Shown: positions 45,416 through 55,300 of the stretch, piece after piece | Numbering within the stretch: the first letter of the stretch is position 1 | Layout: the number at the start of each line of letters is the position of its first letter | Origin: Pseudomonas sp. P8_229 | GTDB taxonomy: Bacteria; Pseudomonadota; Gammaproteobacteria; Pseudomonadales; Pseudomonadaceae | Length of the DNA stretch: 64,000 bases | Direction of reading: 5' to 3' | Assembly: GCF_034008635.1 (NCBI RefSeq) | Contig: NZ_CP125378.1 | Coordinates: 1,788,001-1,852,000 of the forward strand | Program-made: the position numbers and the translations under genes | Notes under the pieces: generated by a model | Seen by the model: the letters and a program-made list of their open reading frames with translations, nothing else | What the model was told of the DNA's origin: nothing | Databases searched by the model: none

Positions 45416-46411
45416 ATGTCCAAGCAAGTCTCCACGCCCTTGCGGCGCGTCAGCATCCTGGCAATCGACCGGGTTTTCGCATCCACTCTCATGCAGGCCA
45501 AGGATTTCTTCCATCTGGCCAGTCTGCGTTACGGCAAACAACTGGGCCACGGCCTGACACCGGCGTTCGAAACGCGCCTGGTCAGCCCCGATGGCAAACC
45601 GGTAAACAGTTTCAGTGACGTGGTGATGCCGGTGGACGGCGGCCTGGAAAACGCCGATGTCATCGTCCTCCCGGCATTCTGGGACGACTTCGAAACGCTT
45701 TGCGGTCGTTATCCACAGATTCTGCCGTGGTTGCGCGAACAACACGCCCGTGGCGCCGTGCTCTGCGGCGAAGCCACCGGAGTGTTCTGGCTGGCCGAGG
45801 CCGGGTTGCTCAACGGCAAGGAAGCGACCACCTACTGGCGTTTCTTCAATGCGTTCGCCGAGCGTTTCCCGAAGGTTTACCTCAATCAGGACAAACACCT
45901 GACCGACGCCGACAACCTGTATTGCGCCGGCGGCACGACGTCGGCGTGCGATCTCTATATCTACCTGATCGAACGCTTCTGCGGGGCCAACGTGGCGCAA
46001 GCCGTGGCCCGCGACATTCTTTATGAAGTGCAGCGCAGCTATTCGCCGGGGCGTATCGGTTTCGGCGGCCAGAAGCTGCATCAGGACGTGATCATCCTGC
46101 AGATCCAGCACTGGCTCGAAGAGCACTTCGCAGACAAGTTCCGCTTCGAAGACGTGGCTCGCGAGCATGGCATGAGCATCCGCAACTTCATGCGCCGCTT
46201 CCAGACCGCCACCGGCGACAAGCCGCTGCATTACCTGCAACGCCTGCGTATCGAGACCGCCAAAGGCTTGTTGTCCGGCAGCCGCAAGAGCATCAAGACC
46301 ATCAGTTATGAGGTCGGCTACGACGACGCGAGCTTCTTTGCGCGGCTGTTCCGCCAGCACACTGAATTGTCGCCGAACCAGTATCGGCAGCAGTTTCAGC
46401 AGGCAGCTTAA
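45416..46411 (+). CDS. GlxA-family AraC-type transcriptional regulator
   Basis: A 331-residue regulator. The N-terminal half (about 10-190) is a DJ-1/PfpI (class I glutamine amidotransferase-like) sensor domain with a Cys in the nucleophile-elbow region (AVLCGEATGVFWLAEAGLL). The C-terminal 100 residues are an AraC double helix-turn-helix (FEDVAREHGMSIRNFMRRFQ and TISYEVGYDDASFFARLFRQ). Such proteins often sense small amine metabolites. Divergent placement 151 bases from the acyl-CoA dehydrogenase gene makes that gene a candidate target. Confidence 0.92.
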   Translation: MSKQVSTPLRRVSILAIDRVFASTLMQAKDFFHLASLRYGKQLGHGLTPAFETRLVSPDGKPVNSFSDVVMPVDGGLENADVIVLPAFWDDFETLCGRYPQILPWLREQHARGAVLCGEATGVFWLAEAGLLNGKEATTYWRFFNAFAERFPKVYLNQDKHLTDADNLYCAGGTTSACDLYIYLIERFCGANVAQAVARDILYEVQRSYSPGRIGFGGQKLHQDVIILQIQHWLEEHFADKFRFEDVAREHGMSIRNFMRRFQTATGDKPLHYLQRLRIETAKGLLSGSRKSIKTISYEVGYDDASFFARLFRQHTELSPNQYRQQFQQAA

Positions 46412-46424
46412 CCCTCCCCCCCGA

Positions 46425-46538
46425 TGATCGTTCCCACGCTCTGCGTGGGAATGCTGCCAATGGACGCTCTGCGTCCGCCCCGGAATGTGACGCAGAGCGT
46501 CACGGTATGCATTCCCACGCGGAGCGTGGGAACGATCA
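46425..46538. repeat. Palindromic repeat (TCGTTCCCACGCTCTGCGTG family)
   Basis: The outer arms TGATCGTTCCCACGCT (46425-46440) and 46523-46538 are perfect reverse complements. Two smaller palindromes (GGACGCTCTGCGTCC and GTGACGCAGAGCGTCAC) lie inside. This is a multi-stem dispersed element, distinct from the REP doublets above. Confidence 0.8.
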
Positions 46539-46564
46539 GTGTGCGCGGGCCGGTGAATTCGAGA

Positions 46565-46593
46565 TAAAAAAAGGGCCTGTAATTGCAGGCCCT
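46565..46593 (-). terminator. Terminator after zapE
   Basis: AGGGCCTG (46572-46579) pairs with CAGGCCCT, and on the minus strand the hairpin is followed by seven T. It lies 20 bases past the zapE stop codon. Confidence 0.85.
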
Positions 46594-46612
46594 GTTTATT
46601 CGCCGAATCTGT

Positions 46613-47707
46613 TTAAGGCTTGTGCGCCCTGGACAGGAATTCGTGCGATTGCATCTCCAGCAGACGGCTCAGCGTACGCTGGAATTCGAACGTCAGGCGT
46701 CCGCCGGTGTACAGGTCTTTCAACTCGACTTCGGCAGAAATGATCAGCTTGACGTTACGGTCGTAGAACTCGTCGACCATGTTGATGAAGCGCCGGGCGA
46801 TGTCGTCGGTGGTGACACTCATCTGCTCGACGCCGCTGAGCAGCACGGCGTGGAAGATCTTGCCCAGTTCGATGTAGTCGTTCTGGCTGCGTGGGCCGTC
46901 GCACAGTTCGCGGAAATCGAACCAGGCCACGTCATCGCAGGTGCGCAAGGCGCGGATTTCGCGGTTCTCGATCATCAGCACATCGTTCTCGACCGCTGCA
47001 GTGCACTCTGGCGTCAGCGCACGGAAGCTCTTGCGCAGGCTTTCGTGAGCCGCTTCGTCCAGCGGATAGTGGAACAGCTCCGCCTGTTCGAGGTGACGCA
47101 GACGGTAGTCGACGCCGCTGTCGACGTTGACGATTTCGGTGTTCTGCTTGATTAGCGCGATGGCCGGCAAGAAGCGTGCACGCTGCAGGCCGTCCTTGTA
47201 CAGGCCGTCCGGGACGATGTTCGAGGTCGCGACCAGGGTCACGCCGTTCTTGAACAGTTCTTCCATCAGCGTGCCGAGGATCATCGCGTCGGTGATGTCG
47301 GAGACGAAGAATTCATCGAAGCAGATCACCCGCGATTCAGTCGCAAAGCGCTTGGCGATGATGGTCAGCGGGTTTTTCTCGCCGCCAAGGGTTTTCATCT
47401 CTTCGTGCACACGCTTCATGAAGCGGTGGAAGTGGGTACGGGTCTTTTCCTTGAACGGCAGCGCTTCGAAGAAGGTGTCGACCAGGTAAGTCTTGCCGCG
47501 GCCCACACCGCCCCAGAAATACAGACCCTTGACCGGCGTCTGATCCTTCTTGCCGAACAGCTTGCTCAGCAGGCCCGGCTTGTTCTGGTCAGCGGCGATC
47601 AGATCTTCGTACAGGCGCTGCAAATGACGCACAGCAGTTTCCTGCGCGGCGTCGTGAAAGAAGTCCGGGCGTTTCAGATCAGCTTGGTATCGTTCTAGGG
47701 GCGTCAT
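46613..47707 (-). CDS. zapE: Cell division ATPase ZapE
   Basis: A 364-residue AFG1-like AAA+ ATPase. The Walker A loop is FWGGVGRGKTYLVDTF, Walker B is VICFDEFFVSDITDAM, and the sensor segment is LVATSNIVPDGLYKDGLQR. In E. coli ZapE associates with the Z ring under stress. The gene has its own terminator on each side, so it is likely monocistronic. Confidence 0.96.
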   Translation of the reverse strand: MTPLERYQADLKRPDFFHDAAQETAVRHLQRLYEDLIAADQNKPGLLSKLFGKKDQTPVKGLYFWGGVGRGKTYLVDTFFEALPFKEKTRTHFHRFMKRVHEEMKTLGGEKNPLTIIAKRFATESRVICFDEFFVSDITDAMILGTLMEELFKNGVTLVATSNIVPDGLYKDGLQRARFLPAIALIKQNTEIVNVDSGVDYRLRHLEQAELFHYPLDEAAHESLRKSFRALTPECTAAVENDVLMIENREIRALRTCDDVAWFDFRELCDGPRSQNDYIELGKIFHAVLLSGVEQMSVTTDDIARRFINMVDEFYDRNVKLIISAEVELKDLYTGGRLTFEFQRTLSRLLEMQSHEFLSRAHKP

Positions 47708-47726
47708 AATTCGTTAGCAAGGCAAC

Positions 47727-47758
47727 AAAAACGGGCCGTCACTGTAGCGACGGCCCGT
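47727..47758 (-). terminator. Terminator between trpS and zapE
   Basis: ACGGGCCGTC (47731-47740) pairs perfectly with GACGGCCCGT (47749-47758). On the minus strand it is followed by four T and TTG. It lies 40 bases past the trpS stop codon. Confidence 0.75.
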
Positions 47759-47797
47759 AGGAATGGCAATCAGCCCTTGGTCGGGCCGCGCCGTGGA

Positions 47798-49153
47798 TTA
47801 GTCCTGAACCGGGGTCAGCGCAACGCGCAGGGCCTCGATGGCCGCATCACGTGCAGCGGCATCGGCGAAGGCCGGGCTGTCGCCGACGCACTCGCCTTGC
47901 AGCCAGACACTGAAGCTCAGGTCTTGATTGCGGATGTCCAGCGCCTGACCGGATTGCAGTTGCTTGGTCACCTGGCCTGCGGTTTTGCCGTCGGCGAAGT
48001 TGCGCGACAGCAGCAGTTGCTCGCCATCGGCCGCCAGCAGACGGAAACGGAAGCTGCCGTCGTCTTCGCGGAAGCTGACGAAACGCGCGGCTTTCGCGGC
48101 TTTCTTTTTGGTGGTTGCAGCGACTTGCACCTGATTGACGAAAGAACGCAGGCCAACCGCTTCACGCAATTCATTGAGGAACGGCGTCGCCACAGAACGG
48201 GCCTTCTTCGCGCCGATTTGCAGGATGTCTTCCAGGTCTGCCGGGCGCTCGATCAACTGGTGATACTTGTCGCGCGCTTCGCCGAGGTCGTTGTCCAGCA
48301 GCTGGAACAGACGATTCTTCGCCTCGCCCCAACCCAGGCCACCGAGCAGTTCGCTGCGGAACTCGTCAGCCTGCGCAGGCGTGGCGAACGCCTGGAACAA
48401 GGTGAACAGGTGCGAGTTGTCCGGATCTTTCGCTTCGCCCGGCGCTTTGGAGTCGGTGACGATACGGGAGATCGCGTCCTTCATCTCTTTGGCGCTGGAA
48501 AACAACGGAATGGTGTTGTCGTAGCTTTTCGACATCTTGCGCCCGTCGAGGCCTGGCAATGTCGCCACGCTTTCCTCGATCAGCGCTTCGGGCATGGTGA
48601 AGAACTCTTTGCCCTGGCCGAACAGGTGATTGAAGCGCTGACCGATGTCACGCGCCATTTCCACGTGCTGGATCTGGTCACGACCGACCGGCACCTTGTG
48701 TGCGTTGAACATCAGGATGTCCGCCGCCATCAGCACCGGGTAGCTGTAGAGGCCCATGGTGATGCCCGCATCCGGGTCTTCACCGGTCTCGACGTTCTTG
48801 TCCACCGAGGCCTTGTAGGCGTGCGCGCGGTTGAGCAGGCCCTTGGCCGCGACGCAAGTCAGCAGCCAGGTCAGCTCAGGGATTTCCGGGATGTCGGACT
48901 GACGGTAGAACGTCACGCGGTCGACATCCAGGCCACCGGCCAGCCAGGTCGCGGCGATTTCCAGACGCGAGCGCTGGATGCGCAGCGGGTCATCGCATTT
49001 GATCAGGGCGTGGTAGTCGGCCAGGAAGTAGAACGAATCGGCATTGCTGTCGCGGCTGGCAAGGATCGCCGGGCGGATGGCGCCGGCGTAGTTGCCCAGG
49101 TGCGGCGTGCCGGTAGTGGTGATGCCGGTGAGGATACGGGTACGGTTCGTCAT
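47798..49153 (-). CDS. trpS: Tryptophanyl-tRNA synthetase with C-terminal extension
   Basis: A 451-residue class I synthetase that charges tRNA-Trp. The HIGH-type motif reads TPHLGNYAG and the KMSKS motif is intact in GRKMSKSYDN. Typical bacterial enzymes are about 330-340 residues; here about 110 more follow a Lys/Ala-rich linker (TTKKKAAKAA). The extension (RFVSFREDDGSFRFRLLAAD, then GEQLLLSRNF) looks like a small beta-rich DUF1508/YegP-like unit. The start at ATG 49153 is the best fit to the family, although no strong Shine-Dalgarno sequence precedes it; an in-frame TTG lies at 49177. Confidence 0.95.
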   Translation of the reverse strand: MTNRTRILTGITTTGTPHLGNYAGAIRPAILASRDSNADSFYFLADYHALIKCDDPLRIQRSRLEIAATWLAGGLDVDRVTFYRQSDIPEIPELTWLLTCVAAKGLLNRAHAYKASVDKNVETGEDPDAGITMGLYSYPVLMAADILMFNAHKVPVGRDQIQHVEMARDIGQRFNHLFGQGKEFFTMPEALIEESVATLPGLDGRKMSKSYDNTIPLFSSAKEMKDAISRIVTDSKAPGEAKDPDNSHLFTLFQAFATPAQADEFRSELLGGLGWGEAKNRLFQLLDNDLGEARDKYHQLIERPADLEDILQIGAKKARSVATPFLNELREAVGLRSFVNQVQVAATTKKKAAKAARFVSFREDDGSFRFRLLAADGEQLLLSRNFADGKTAGQVTKQLQSGQALDIRNQDLSFSVWLQGECVGDSPAFADAAARDAAIEALRVALTPVQD

Positions 49154-49177
49154 GGGTAATCGCTTGTCAGACTGCAA

Positions 49178-49807
49178 TCAATTCGAGAGACGCGGCAGGA
49201 GCAGATCCTTGAGATCGGTCAGCTTGCCATGAAAAAAGTGTCCGCATTCTGCCACTTTCAGCAGCTCATGGGGGCGCTGGAGTTGTTCCGACCAGTCGTA
49301 GACCAGTTGCGGATCGATCACTTCGTCGGTTTCCGGCTGGATCACGGTGAGTTCGCCCTGCTGCGGCAGTTGATCCTGATCGCCCAGGCGCATCACCGCC
49401 GGCGCGACCATGAACAGGTGCTTGAGCTGCACGCCTTGGGCTTCGAGACGACCGCCGAGACTTGCTGCAACAAATCCGCCAAAGGAGAAACCGAACAGGG
49501 TCAGCGGCAGATCCGGGTGTTTCTCGCGCAGCCATGCGGCGGCGGCCTGAGCGTCGTCGACTTCACCGCTGCCCATGTCGTGGGAGCCTTCGCTGGCGCC
49601 GACGCCGCGATAGTTGAAGCGCAAGGTAATCAGACCCGCGTCACGTGCGGTGCGCTGCAGGGTCGAGACGACCTTGTTGAGCATGGTGCCGCCCTGCACC
49701 GGGTTGGGATGGCAGATCAACGCGACGCCGCGTGGCTGCTCATTATCCAGGTACAGCGCTTCAATCTGGCCGACTGGGCCGGCAATCACTACAGGGGTTT
49801 CACGCAT
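49178..49807 (-). CDS. Alpha/beta hydrolase
   Basis: A 209-residue cytosolic hydrolase. The nucleophile elbow is LFGFSFGGFVAA (Ser in Gly-x-Ser-x-Gly), HPNPVQGGTM forms the oxyanion-hole side, and the catalytic His is in AECGHFFHGKL. It resembles the YfbL/KANL3-like small hydrolases without a known substrate. GGAG lies 15 nt before the ATG at 49807 and 8 nt before an in-frame TTG at 49813, so the TTG may be used. It is 24 bases upstream of trpS on the same strand. Confidence 0.85.
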   Translation of the reverse strand: MRETPVVIAGPVGQIEALYLDNEQPRGVALICHPNPVQGGTMLNKVVSTLQRTARDAGLITLRFNYRGVGASEGSHDMGSGEVDDAQAAAAWLREKHPDLPLTLFGFSFGGFVAASLGGRLEAQGVQLKHLFMVAPAVMRLGDQDQLPQQGELTVIQPETDEVIDPQLVYDWSEQLQRPHELLKVAECGHFFHGKLTDLKDLLLPRLSN

Positions 49808-49951
49808 CAGCAAGGAAGGAACTCCGTGACCTCGAATCGGGTCGACTCGTCTAGCAAATTGTCTGTGCCAATCTATTGCGAGTGAATCGCGGTATACAGC
49901 GCAGGTTCGAGCCGTTAACGTAAAGCAAAGCCGTTTATAGAGGAAGGACTC

Positions 49952-50386
49952 GTGGAACACTCGCTCTTAGTTTGGTTGTTACCGACTCTTGCCCTGGTTG
50001 TGGGTGTCGCCATTGGATTCCTGATCGCTCGCGTCGCACCGAATGCCGCGCCGAGCCGTACGCAGCGTCAACTGGATGATATCCAGGAGCGTTTCGACAG
50101 CTATCAGAACGAGGTGGTCACCCACTTCAACAGCACTGCGATGCTGGTCAAGAAGCTGACCCAGAGCTATCAGGAAGTACAGGATCATCTCGCCGAGGGC
50201 GCCAACCGCCTGGCCCTGGACGAGCAGACCCGTCAACGCCTGATCGCCGCTTTGCACGCCGATGCCGCACAGGCACCGCGCGAACGCCTGACGCCGCCGC
50301 GCGATCAGGAGCCGCCACGCGACTACGCACCGAAAACCCCGAACTCACCGGGCATGCTCGATGAGCACTATGGCTTGAAGAAGTAA
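49952..50386 (+). CDS. zapG: ZapG/YhcB family inner-membrane protein
   Basis: A 144-residue DUF1043 protein. One N-terminal membrane helix (LLVWLLPTLALVVGVAIGFLI without the last residue of the loop) is followed by a coiled coil (RQLDDIQERFDSYQNEV) and a proline-rich tail. YhcB/ZapG links cell division with envelope synthesis in E. coli. GGAAGGA precedes the GTG start. It is divergent from the hydrolase gene. Confidence 0.93.
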   Translation: MEHSLLVWLLPTLALVVGVAIGFLIARVAPNAAPSRTQRQLDDIQERFDSYQNEVVTHFNSTAMLVKKLTQSYQEVQDHLAEGANRLALDEQTRQRLIAALHADAAQAPRERLTPPRDQEPPRDYAPKTPNSPGMLDEHYGLKK

Positions 50387-50428
50387 TCAGCGGTTTGCAG
50401 AAGTAGTCAGCCTTCGCTGCAAACAAAA

Positions 50429-50465
50429 AGCCCCCGGACAGTGATGTGTCCGGGGGCTTTTTTGT
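50429..50465 (+). terminator. Terminator after zapG
   Basis: AGCCCCCGGACA pairs with TGTCCGGGGGCT around GTGAT, followed by a run of T. A strong intrinsic terminator. Confidence 0.9.
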
Positions 50466-50495
50466 GTCCGATGATTTGTGGCTGATTGTTATGCC

Positions 50496-50592
50496 CCCTT
50501 CGCGAGCAAGCTCGATCCCACAGGGTCAGGCGTGGAACACAAATTTTGTGTACACCATCACCACCTGTGGGAGCGAGCTTGCTCGCGAAGGG
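50496..50592. repeat. REP doublet
   Basis: Arms at 50496-50522 and 50566-50592 (TGTGGGAGCGAGCTTGCTCG core) are reverse complements with one mismatch, 43 bases apart. Same family as the doublets at 12729, 14419 and 43986. Confidence 0.85.
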
Positions 50593-50610
50593 GCCGGCAC
50601 GGGCCACACA

Positions 50611-50646
50611 AAAAAATGCCCGATCACCAGGACCGGGCATTTCTTC
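50611..50646 (-). terminator. Terminator after the OmpA-like lipoprotein gene
   Basis: AATGCCCG (50615-50622) pairs with CGGGCATT (50634-50641). On the minus strand the hairpin is followed by TTTT. It lies 20 bases past the stop codon. Confidence 0.8.
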
Positions 50647-50660
50647 ATTCAGGCATTCAG

Positions 50661-51395
50661 TTACGGATACTGCTGAACCGTACCCGGCTGTTGCTGCTGA
50701 CCACCATACTGCTGACCCGGAATCGCCTTCAGGTTGACTTCAACGCGGCGGTTCTGCGCACGGCCATTGACGTCACCGTTGCTGGCAATCGGGTTATCCG
50801 GACCAGCGCCACGGGCCGAGAGGTTGGCACCGCTGACACCTTGCGAAGTCAGGTAGGTTGCCACGCTCTGCGCACGACGCTGGGACAGGTCCATGTTGTG
50901 CTGGCGGGCGCCGGTGCTGTCGGTGTAACCGACGATTTCGATCTGGTTCTGATTGAACTCTTTCAGCGAATTCGCCAGGTTGTTCAGTGGCTGATAGAAG
51001 CTTGGCGCGATGTTCGCCGAATCGGTGGCGAAGGTGATGTTGCCCGGCATGATCAGTTTGATCTGATCGCCCTGACGCTGCACTTCAACCCCGGTGTTGG
51101 CCATGCTGGCGCGCAGTTTTTTCTCTTGCTGGTCGGCGTAGTAACCGTAACCGGCGGCCGAAGCACCCACCACCGCCGCGCCGATCAAGGCACCCTTGCC
51201 ACGGTTGTTGTGGTCGATGGCAGCACCCGCCAGGGCACCGGCCAAAGCGCCGAGACCGCCGTACTTGGCGGTTTTGCTCATGCCTTGCGAGCCACCGTCG
51301 GCCTGCCCCTGATTGTCATACGGGTTAGGTGAGGCGCAGCCGGCCAACATGGCCACAGCGGTAGCAACAATAATCAAACGAGGCGTGGTGAACAT
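50661..51395 (-). CDS. OmpA-family lipoprotein (YiaD-like)
   Basis: A 244-residue outer-membrane lipoprotein. The lipobox is AMLAGCAS. A glycine-zipper stretch follows (GGLGALAGALAGAAIDH and GALIGAAVVGASAAGYG), then the OmpA C-terminal peptidoglycan-binding domain (EIVGYTDSTGARQHNMDLSQ, RRAQSVATYL). The C-terminus is a Gln/Gly-rich tail. It should bridge the outer membrane and the wall. The ATG at 51395 has AGGAG 6 nt upstream; the longer frame to 51506 is not supported. Confidence 0.92.
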   Translation of the reverse strand: MFTTPRLIIVATAVAMLAGCASPNPYDNQGQADGGSQGMSKTAKYGGLGALAGALAGAAIDHNNRGKGALIGAAVVGASAAGYGYYADQQEKKLRASMANTGVEVQRQGDQIKLIMPGNITFATDSANIAPSFYQPLNNLANSLKEFNQNQIEIVGYTDSTGARQHNMDLSQRRAQSVATYLTSQGVSGANLSARGAGPDNPIASNGDVNGRAQNRRVEVNLKAIPGQQYGGQQQQPGTVQQYP

Positions 51396-51511
51396 GAAGA
51401 GCTCCTGGTTTTTTCGCATTCTGTGTGGCAGCGGCCCTAGGCAATAGACCTTTGCGGGCGTTGGATCATGACAATGCCGAAAAATTCCGCCGCACACTCG
51501 TGACAAAATGT

Positions 51512-52162
51512 TTAGGCGCGCACGAACGGGTTTTCGCGCATTTCATCCCCAAGACGCGTGTCCGGGCCATGCCCGGTGATCACTGTTGCGTCTTCGTCCA
51601 GGGTGTACAGCCGCTGCTTGATCGATCGCACGATGGTCGCCTGATCGCCGCCCCACAAATCCGTGCGTCCTACGCCGCGACGAAACAGCGTGTCGCCGGC
51701 AATCAACAGCTTAGCCTCGGAAAACCAAAAACTCATGGAACCGGGTGTATGTCCCGGCGTATGCAGCGCCACACCGCAGCCGCAGGCCAGTTCTTCATCG
51801 TCGCTCAACCAGCGATCCGGCGACGGCACCGGGGTGTAAGGCACGCCGAACATCTGGCATTGCATCTCGAGGTTGTCCCACAGGAATTGATCCTCTTTGT
51901 GCAGATGCAGGGTCGCGCCGGTTTTTTCTTTCATCTGCCCGGAGGCGAGAAAGTGATCAAGATGCGCATGGGTGTGGATGATACTGACGACTTTCAGGCC
52001 GTGGGCATCGAGGCGCGCCATGATCAGGTCGGGATTGCCGCCCGGGTCGACGACGATGGCTTTTTTGCTGATCGGGTCGCCGATGATCGTGCAGTTGCAC
52101 TGGAGCGGGCCGACGGGGAAGGTCTCGCGAATGAGCGCGAGCGCAGGGCTGGGAGCAGTCAT
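51512..52162 (-). CDS. Metallo-beta-lactamase-fold hydrolase (glyoxalase II-like)
   Basis: A 216-residue zinc hydrolase. The metal motif THAHLDH, HTPGHTPGSM, the Asp in IAGDTLF and the last His in ITGHGPDT are all present. This short YcbL/GloB-like form may hydrolyse glutathione thioesters such as S-lactoylglutathione, but the C-terminal glutathione-binding domain of true glyoxalase II is absent, so the substrate is open. It is upstream of the OmpA-like gene on the same strand, 116 bases away. Confidence 0.9.
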   Translation of the reverse strand: MTAPSPALALIRETFPVGPLQCNCTIIGDPISKKAIVVDPGGNPDLIMARLDAHGLKVVSIIHTHAHLDHFLASGQMKEKTGATLHLHKEDQFLWDNLEMQCQMFGVPYTPVPSPDRWLSDDEELACGCGVALHTPGHTPGSMSFWFSEAKLLIAGDTLFRRGVGRTDLWGGDQATIVRSIKQRLYTLDEDATVITGHGPDTRLGDEMRENPFVRA

Positions 52163-52365
52163 GGGAAATCCTGGACGAACGGTAGTGGGGCTTGTTTCAG
52201 AATTCTACTTCACAAGCCGATACAGATCGCCCGGTCAGAATTTGACGCCACCAATCAGAAAATAGTGGCCCAATGATGTCAAACAATCTGGTTCTGGTGC
52301 AAAATCGCATTTTTTTGTAGCGGTCGCATTCAGGAAGGGCCGCAGCGCACTCAGGAAATTCCCCC

Positions 52366-55300
52366 ATGCCTACGCCTATTACGTTCTCCTTCGCGTTCCC
52401 CGCCTCACTGACTGGCAGTGCTGTCGTCGACAGCCTGATTGCCGGTAAATACTGGCTGGGCTCCACTTGGCCATTGGGTGGGACGACCAGTCTGAGCTAT
52501 AGCTTCATGGCTCCAGGAACCTCGTATTTCGCCACTAACTACAGTCCGAAAAACGAATATAACGCGCTGTATGAACTGACGTCCGCGCAAAAAACTGCGA
52601 TCACCAGTGCACTGGGTGCATGGAGTGCCGTCGCCAACCTGACGTTCACGCTGACCAGCGACAACATCAACAATGTTGGCGACTTGCGTTTTGGTGGCTA
52701 TCGGTTGATGGACAACAAAACCGCAGCATGGGCTTACTTTCCTGACAACCTTCCTGCCGCCGGTGACGTCTGGGTCGGCACAGAAACCAGCGACCCGAAT
52801 CCAGGCAAGGGCACTTACGATTACATGACGTTCGTGCATGAAATTGGCCATGCGTTAGGCCTCAAGCACCCCTTCGATACCAGCGCCACCAACAAGACGC
52901 TGCTGGACCCATCACTGGACGACGTTCATTTCACAGTGATGAGCTACAACAGCAACTATTCCTATCAGCCGACAACACCAATGGTGCTGGACATCATTGC
53001 GATGCAGAGTCTGTATGGTGCAAACATGCTCTGGCAAACCGGCGACAACTCCTACAAGTGGGATGCCAACCAGTCGGTTTTTGAAACAATCTGGGACGCA
53101 GGTGGTAACGACACCATTGATGGCAGCAATCAACTGACATTTGTCGATATCAACCTCAATGAAGGCACCTACAGCACGATCGGCAAAGCATTCACCGATT
53201 TGAACAACAACACCCAGATCAATGACGGCCTAGCGATTGCTTTTGGCGCCAAGATCGAAAACGCCATTGGCTCGGTATTCAACGACACGCTGACAGGCAA
53301 CGCGCTGAACAATGTTCTCAATGGTATTGAGGGCGCCGACACCATGGACGGCGGCGCCGGGAATGACACTTATTACGTCGACAACATCGGTGACGTGGTT
53401 ATCGAGCGCGGTACCTCGGCGTCGGAAATAGACCTCGTCAACGCCGCCATCAGCTACACCCTGGGCGCAAATGTGGAGAACCTCACGCTTCTCTACGGTG
53501 GCAATATCAACGCCACAGGCAATGAGCTGAACAACACGCTCACCGGCAACAGCGGCGACAATATCCTCGACGGTGGTGCCGGTATCGACCGCATGATCGG
53601 CGGAGCCGGCAACGACACCTACATCGTCGACAACTCGGGCGACGTGATCGTCGAAACCAGCACCCTCGCCAGCGAAATCGACACCGTGCGTTCTTCGATC
53701 AACTGGGTACTGGGCGCCAACCTGGAAAACCTCACGCTGACCGGCACCGGCAATATCGCCGGTTATGGCAACGCCCTGGACAACGTGATCATCGGCAACG
53801 ATGGCAACAACGAACTCAGCGGCCAGGGGGGGCTCGACACCCTGATCGGCGGTAAGGGCGACGACGCCTACCTGGTCGATCAAATCGGTGAGCTGGCGCT
53901 GGTCAAGGAACTGGCCAACGAGGGTACCGACACCCTTTATGTCACCTACGCTGCCACGGCGCAGACCAACACCGTCGACCTGAGCACCAGCAACCTGCAG
54001 AACTTCGAGAACGTCACCCTGCTCGGCGCCGGCCAGTTCAATATCATCGGCAACGACCTGAACAACACCCTGCTGGGCAACGCCGACGCCAACACCCTCA
54101 ACGGTGGTGCCGGCGACGACTTGCTTGATGGTCGTGCAGGCGCCGACACCCTGATCGGTGGCACCGGCAACGACACCTACATCGTCGACAACTCGAGTGA
54201 CGTGATCGTCGAAACCAGTACCCTCGCCAACGAAATCGACACCGTGCGCTCCTCGGTCAACTGGGTGCTGGGCGCCAATCTGGAAAACCTCACGCTGACC
54301 GGCACCGGCAACCTCGCCGGTTACGGCAACGCCCTCGATAACGTGATCATCGGCAACGATGGCAACAACGAACTCAGCGGCCAGGGGGGGCTCGACACCC
54401 TGATCGGCGGCAAGGGCAACGACGCCTACCTGGTCGATCAAATCGGTGAGCTGGCGCTGGTCAAGGAATTGGCCAACGAGGGCACCGACACCATTTACAT
54501 CACCTACACTTCCACGGCGCAGACCAACACGGTCGACCTGAGCACCAGCAACCTGCTGAACTTCGAGAACGTCACCCTGCTCGGCGCCGGTCAGTTCAAC
54601 GTAATCGGCAACGCCTCCAACAACACCCTTACCGGCAACAGCGGCGACAATATCCTCGACGGTGGTGCCGGTATCGACCGCATGATCGGCGGAGCCGGCA
54701 ACGACACCTACATCGTCGACAACTCGGGCGACGTGATCGTCGAAACCAGCACCCTCGCCAGCGAAATCGACACCGTGCGTTCTTCGATCAACTGGGTACT
54801 GGGCGCCAACCTGGAAAACCTCACGCTGACCGGCACCGGCAATATCGCCGGTTATGGCAACGCCCTGGACAACGTGATCATCGGCAACGATGGCAACAAC
54901 GAACTCAGCGGCCAGGGGGGGCTCGACACCCTGATCGGCGGTAAGGGCGACGACGCCTACCTGGTCGATCAAATCGGTGAGCTGGCGCTGGTCAAGGAAC
55001 TGGCCAACGAGGGTACCGACACCCTTTATGTCACCTACGCTGCCACGGCGCAGACCAACACCGTCGACCTGAGCACCAGCAACCTGCAGAACTTCGAGAA
55101 CGTCACCCTGCTCGGCGCCGGCCAGTTCAATATCATCGGCAACGACCTGAACAACACCCTGCTGGGCAACGCCGACGCCAACACCCTCAACGGTGGTGCC
55201 GGCGCCGACACCATGAAAGGTGGCGCGGGCAACGATACCTACTACGTCGACAATGCTGGCGACGTGATTGTTGAAACCAGTGCCTCGCTTGACGAAATAG

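Noticed and set aside
47708..49177. A T-box or trp-type leader controlling trpS
   Set aside because: Only 24 bases separate the hydrolase gene from the window upstream of trpS. No leader peptide or tRNA-like structure was seen.
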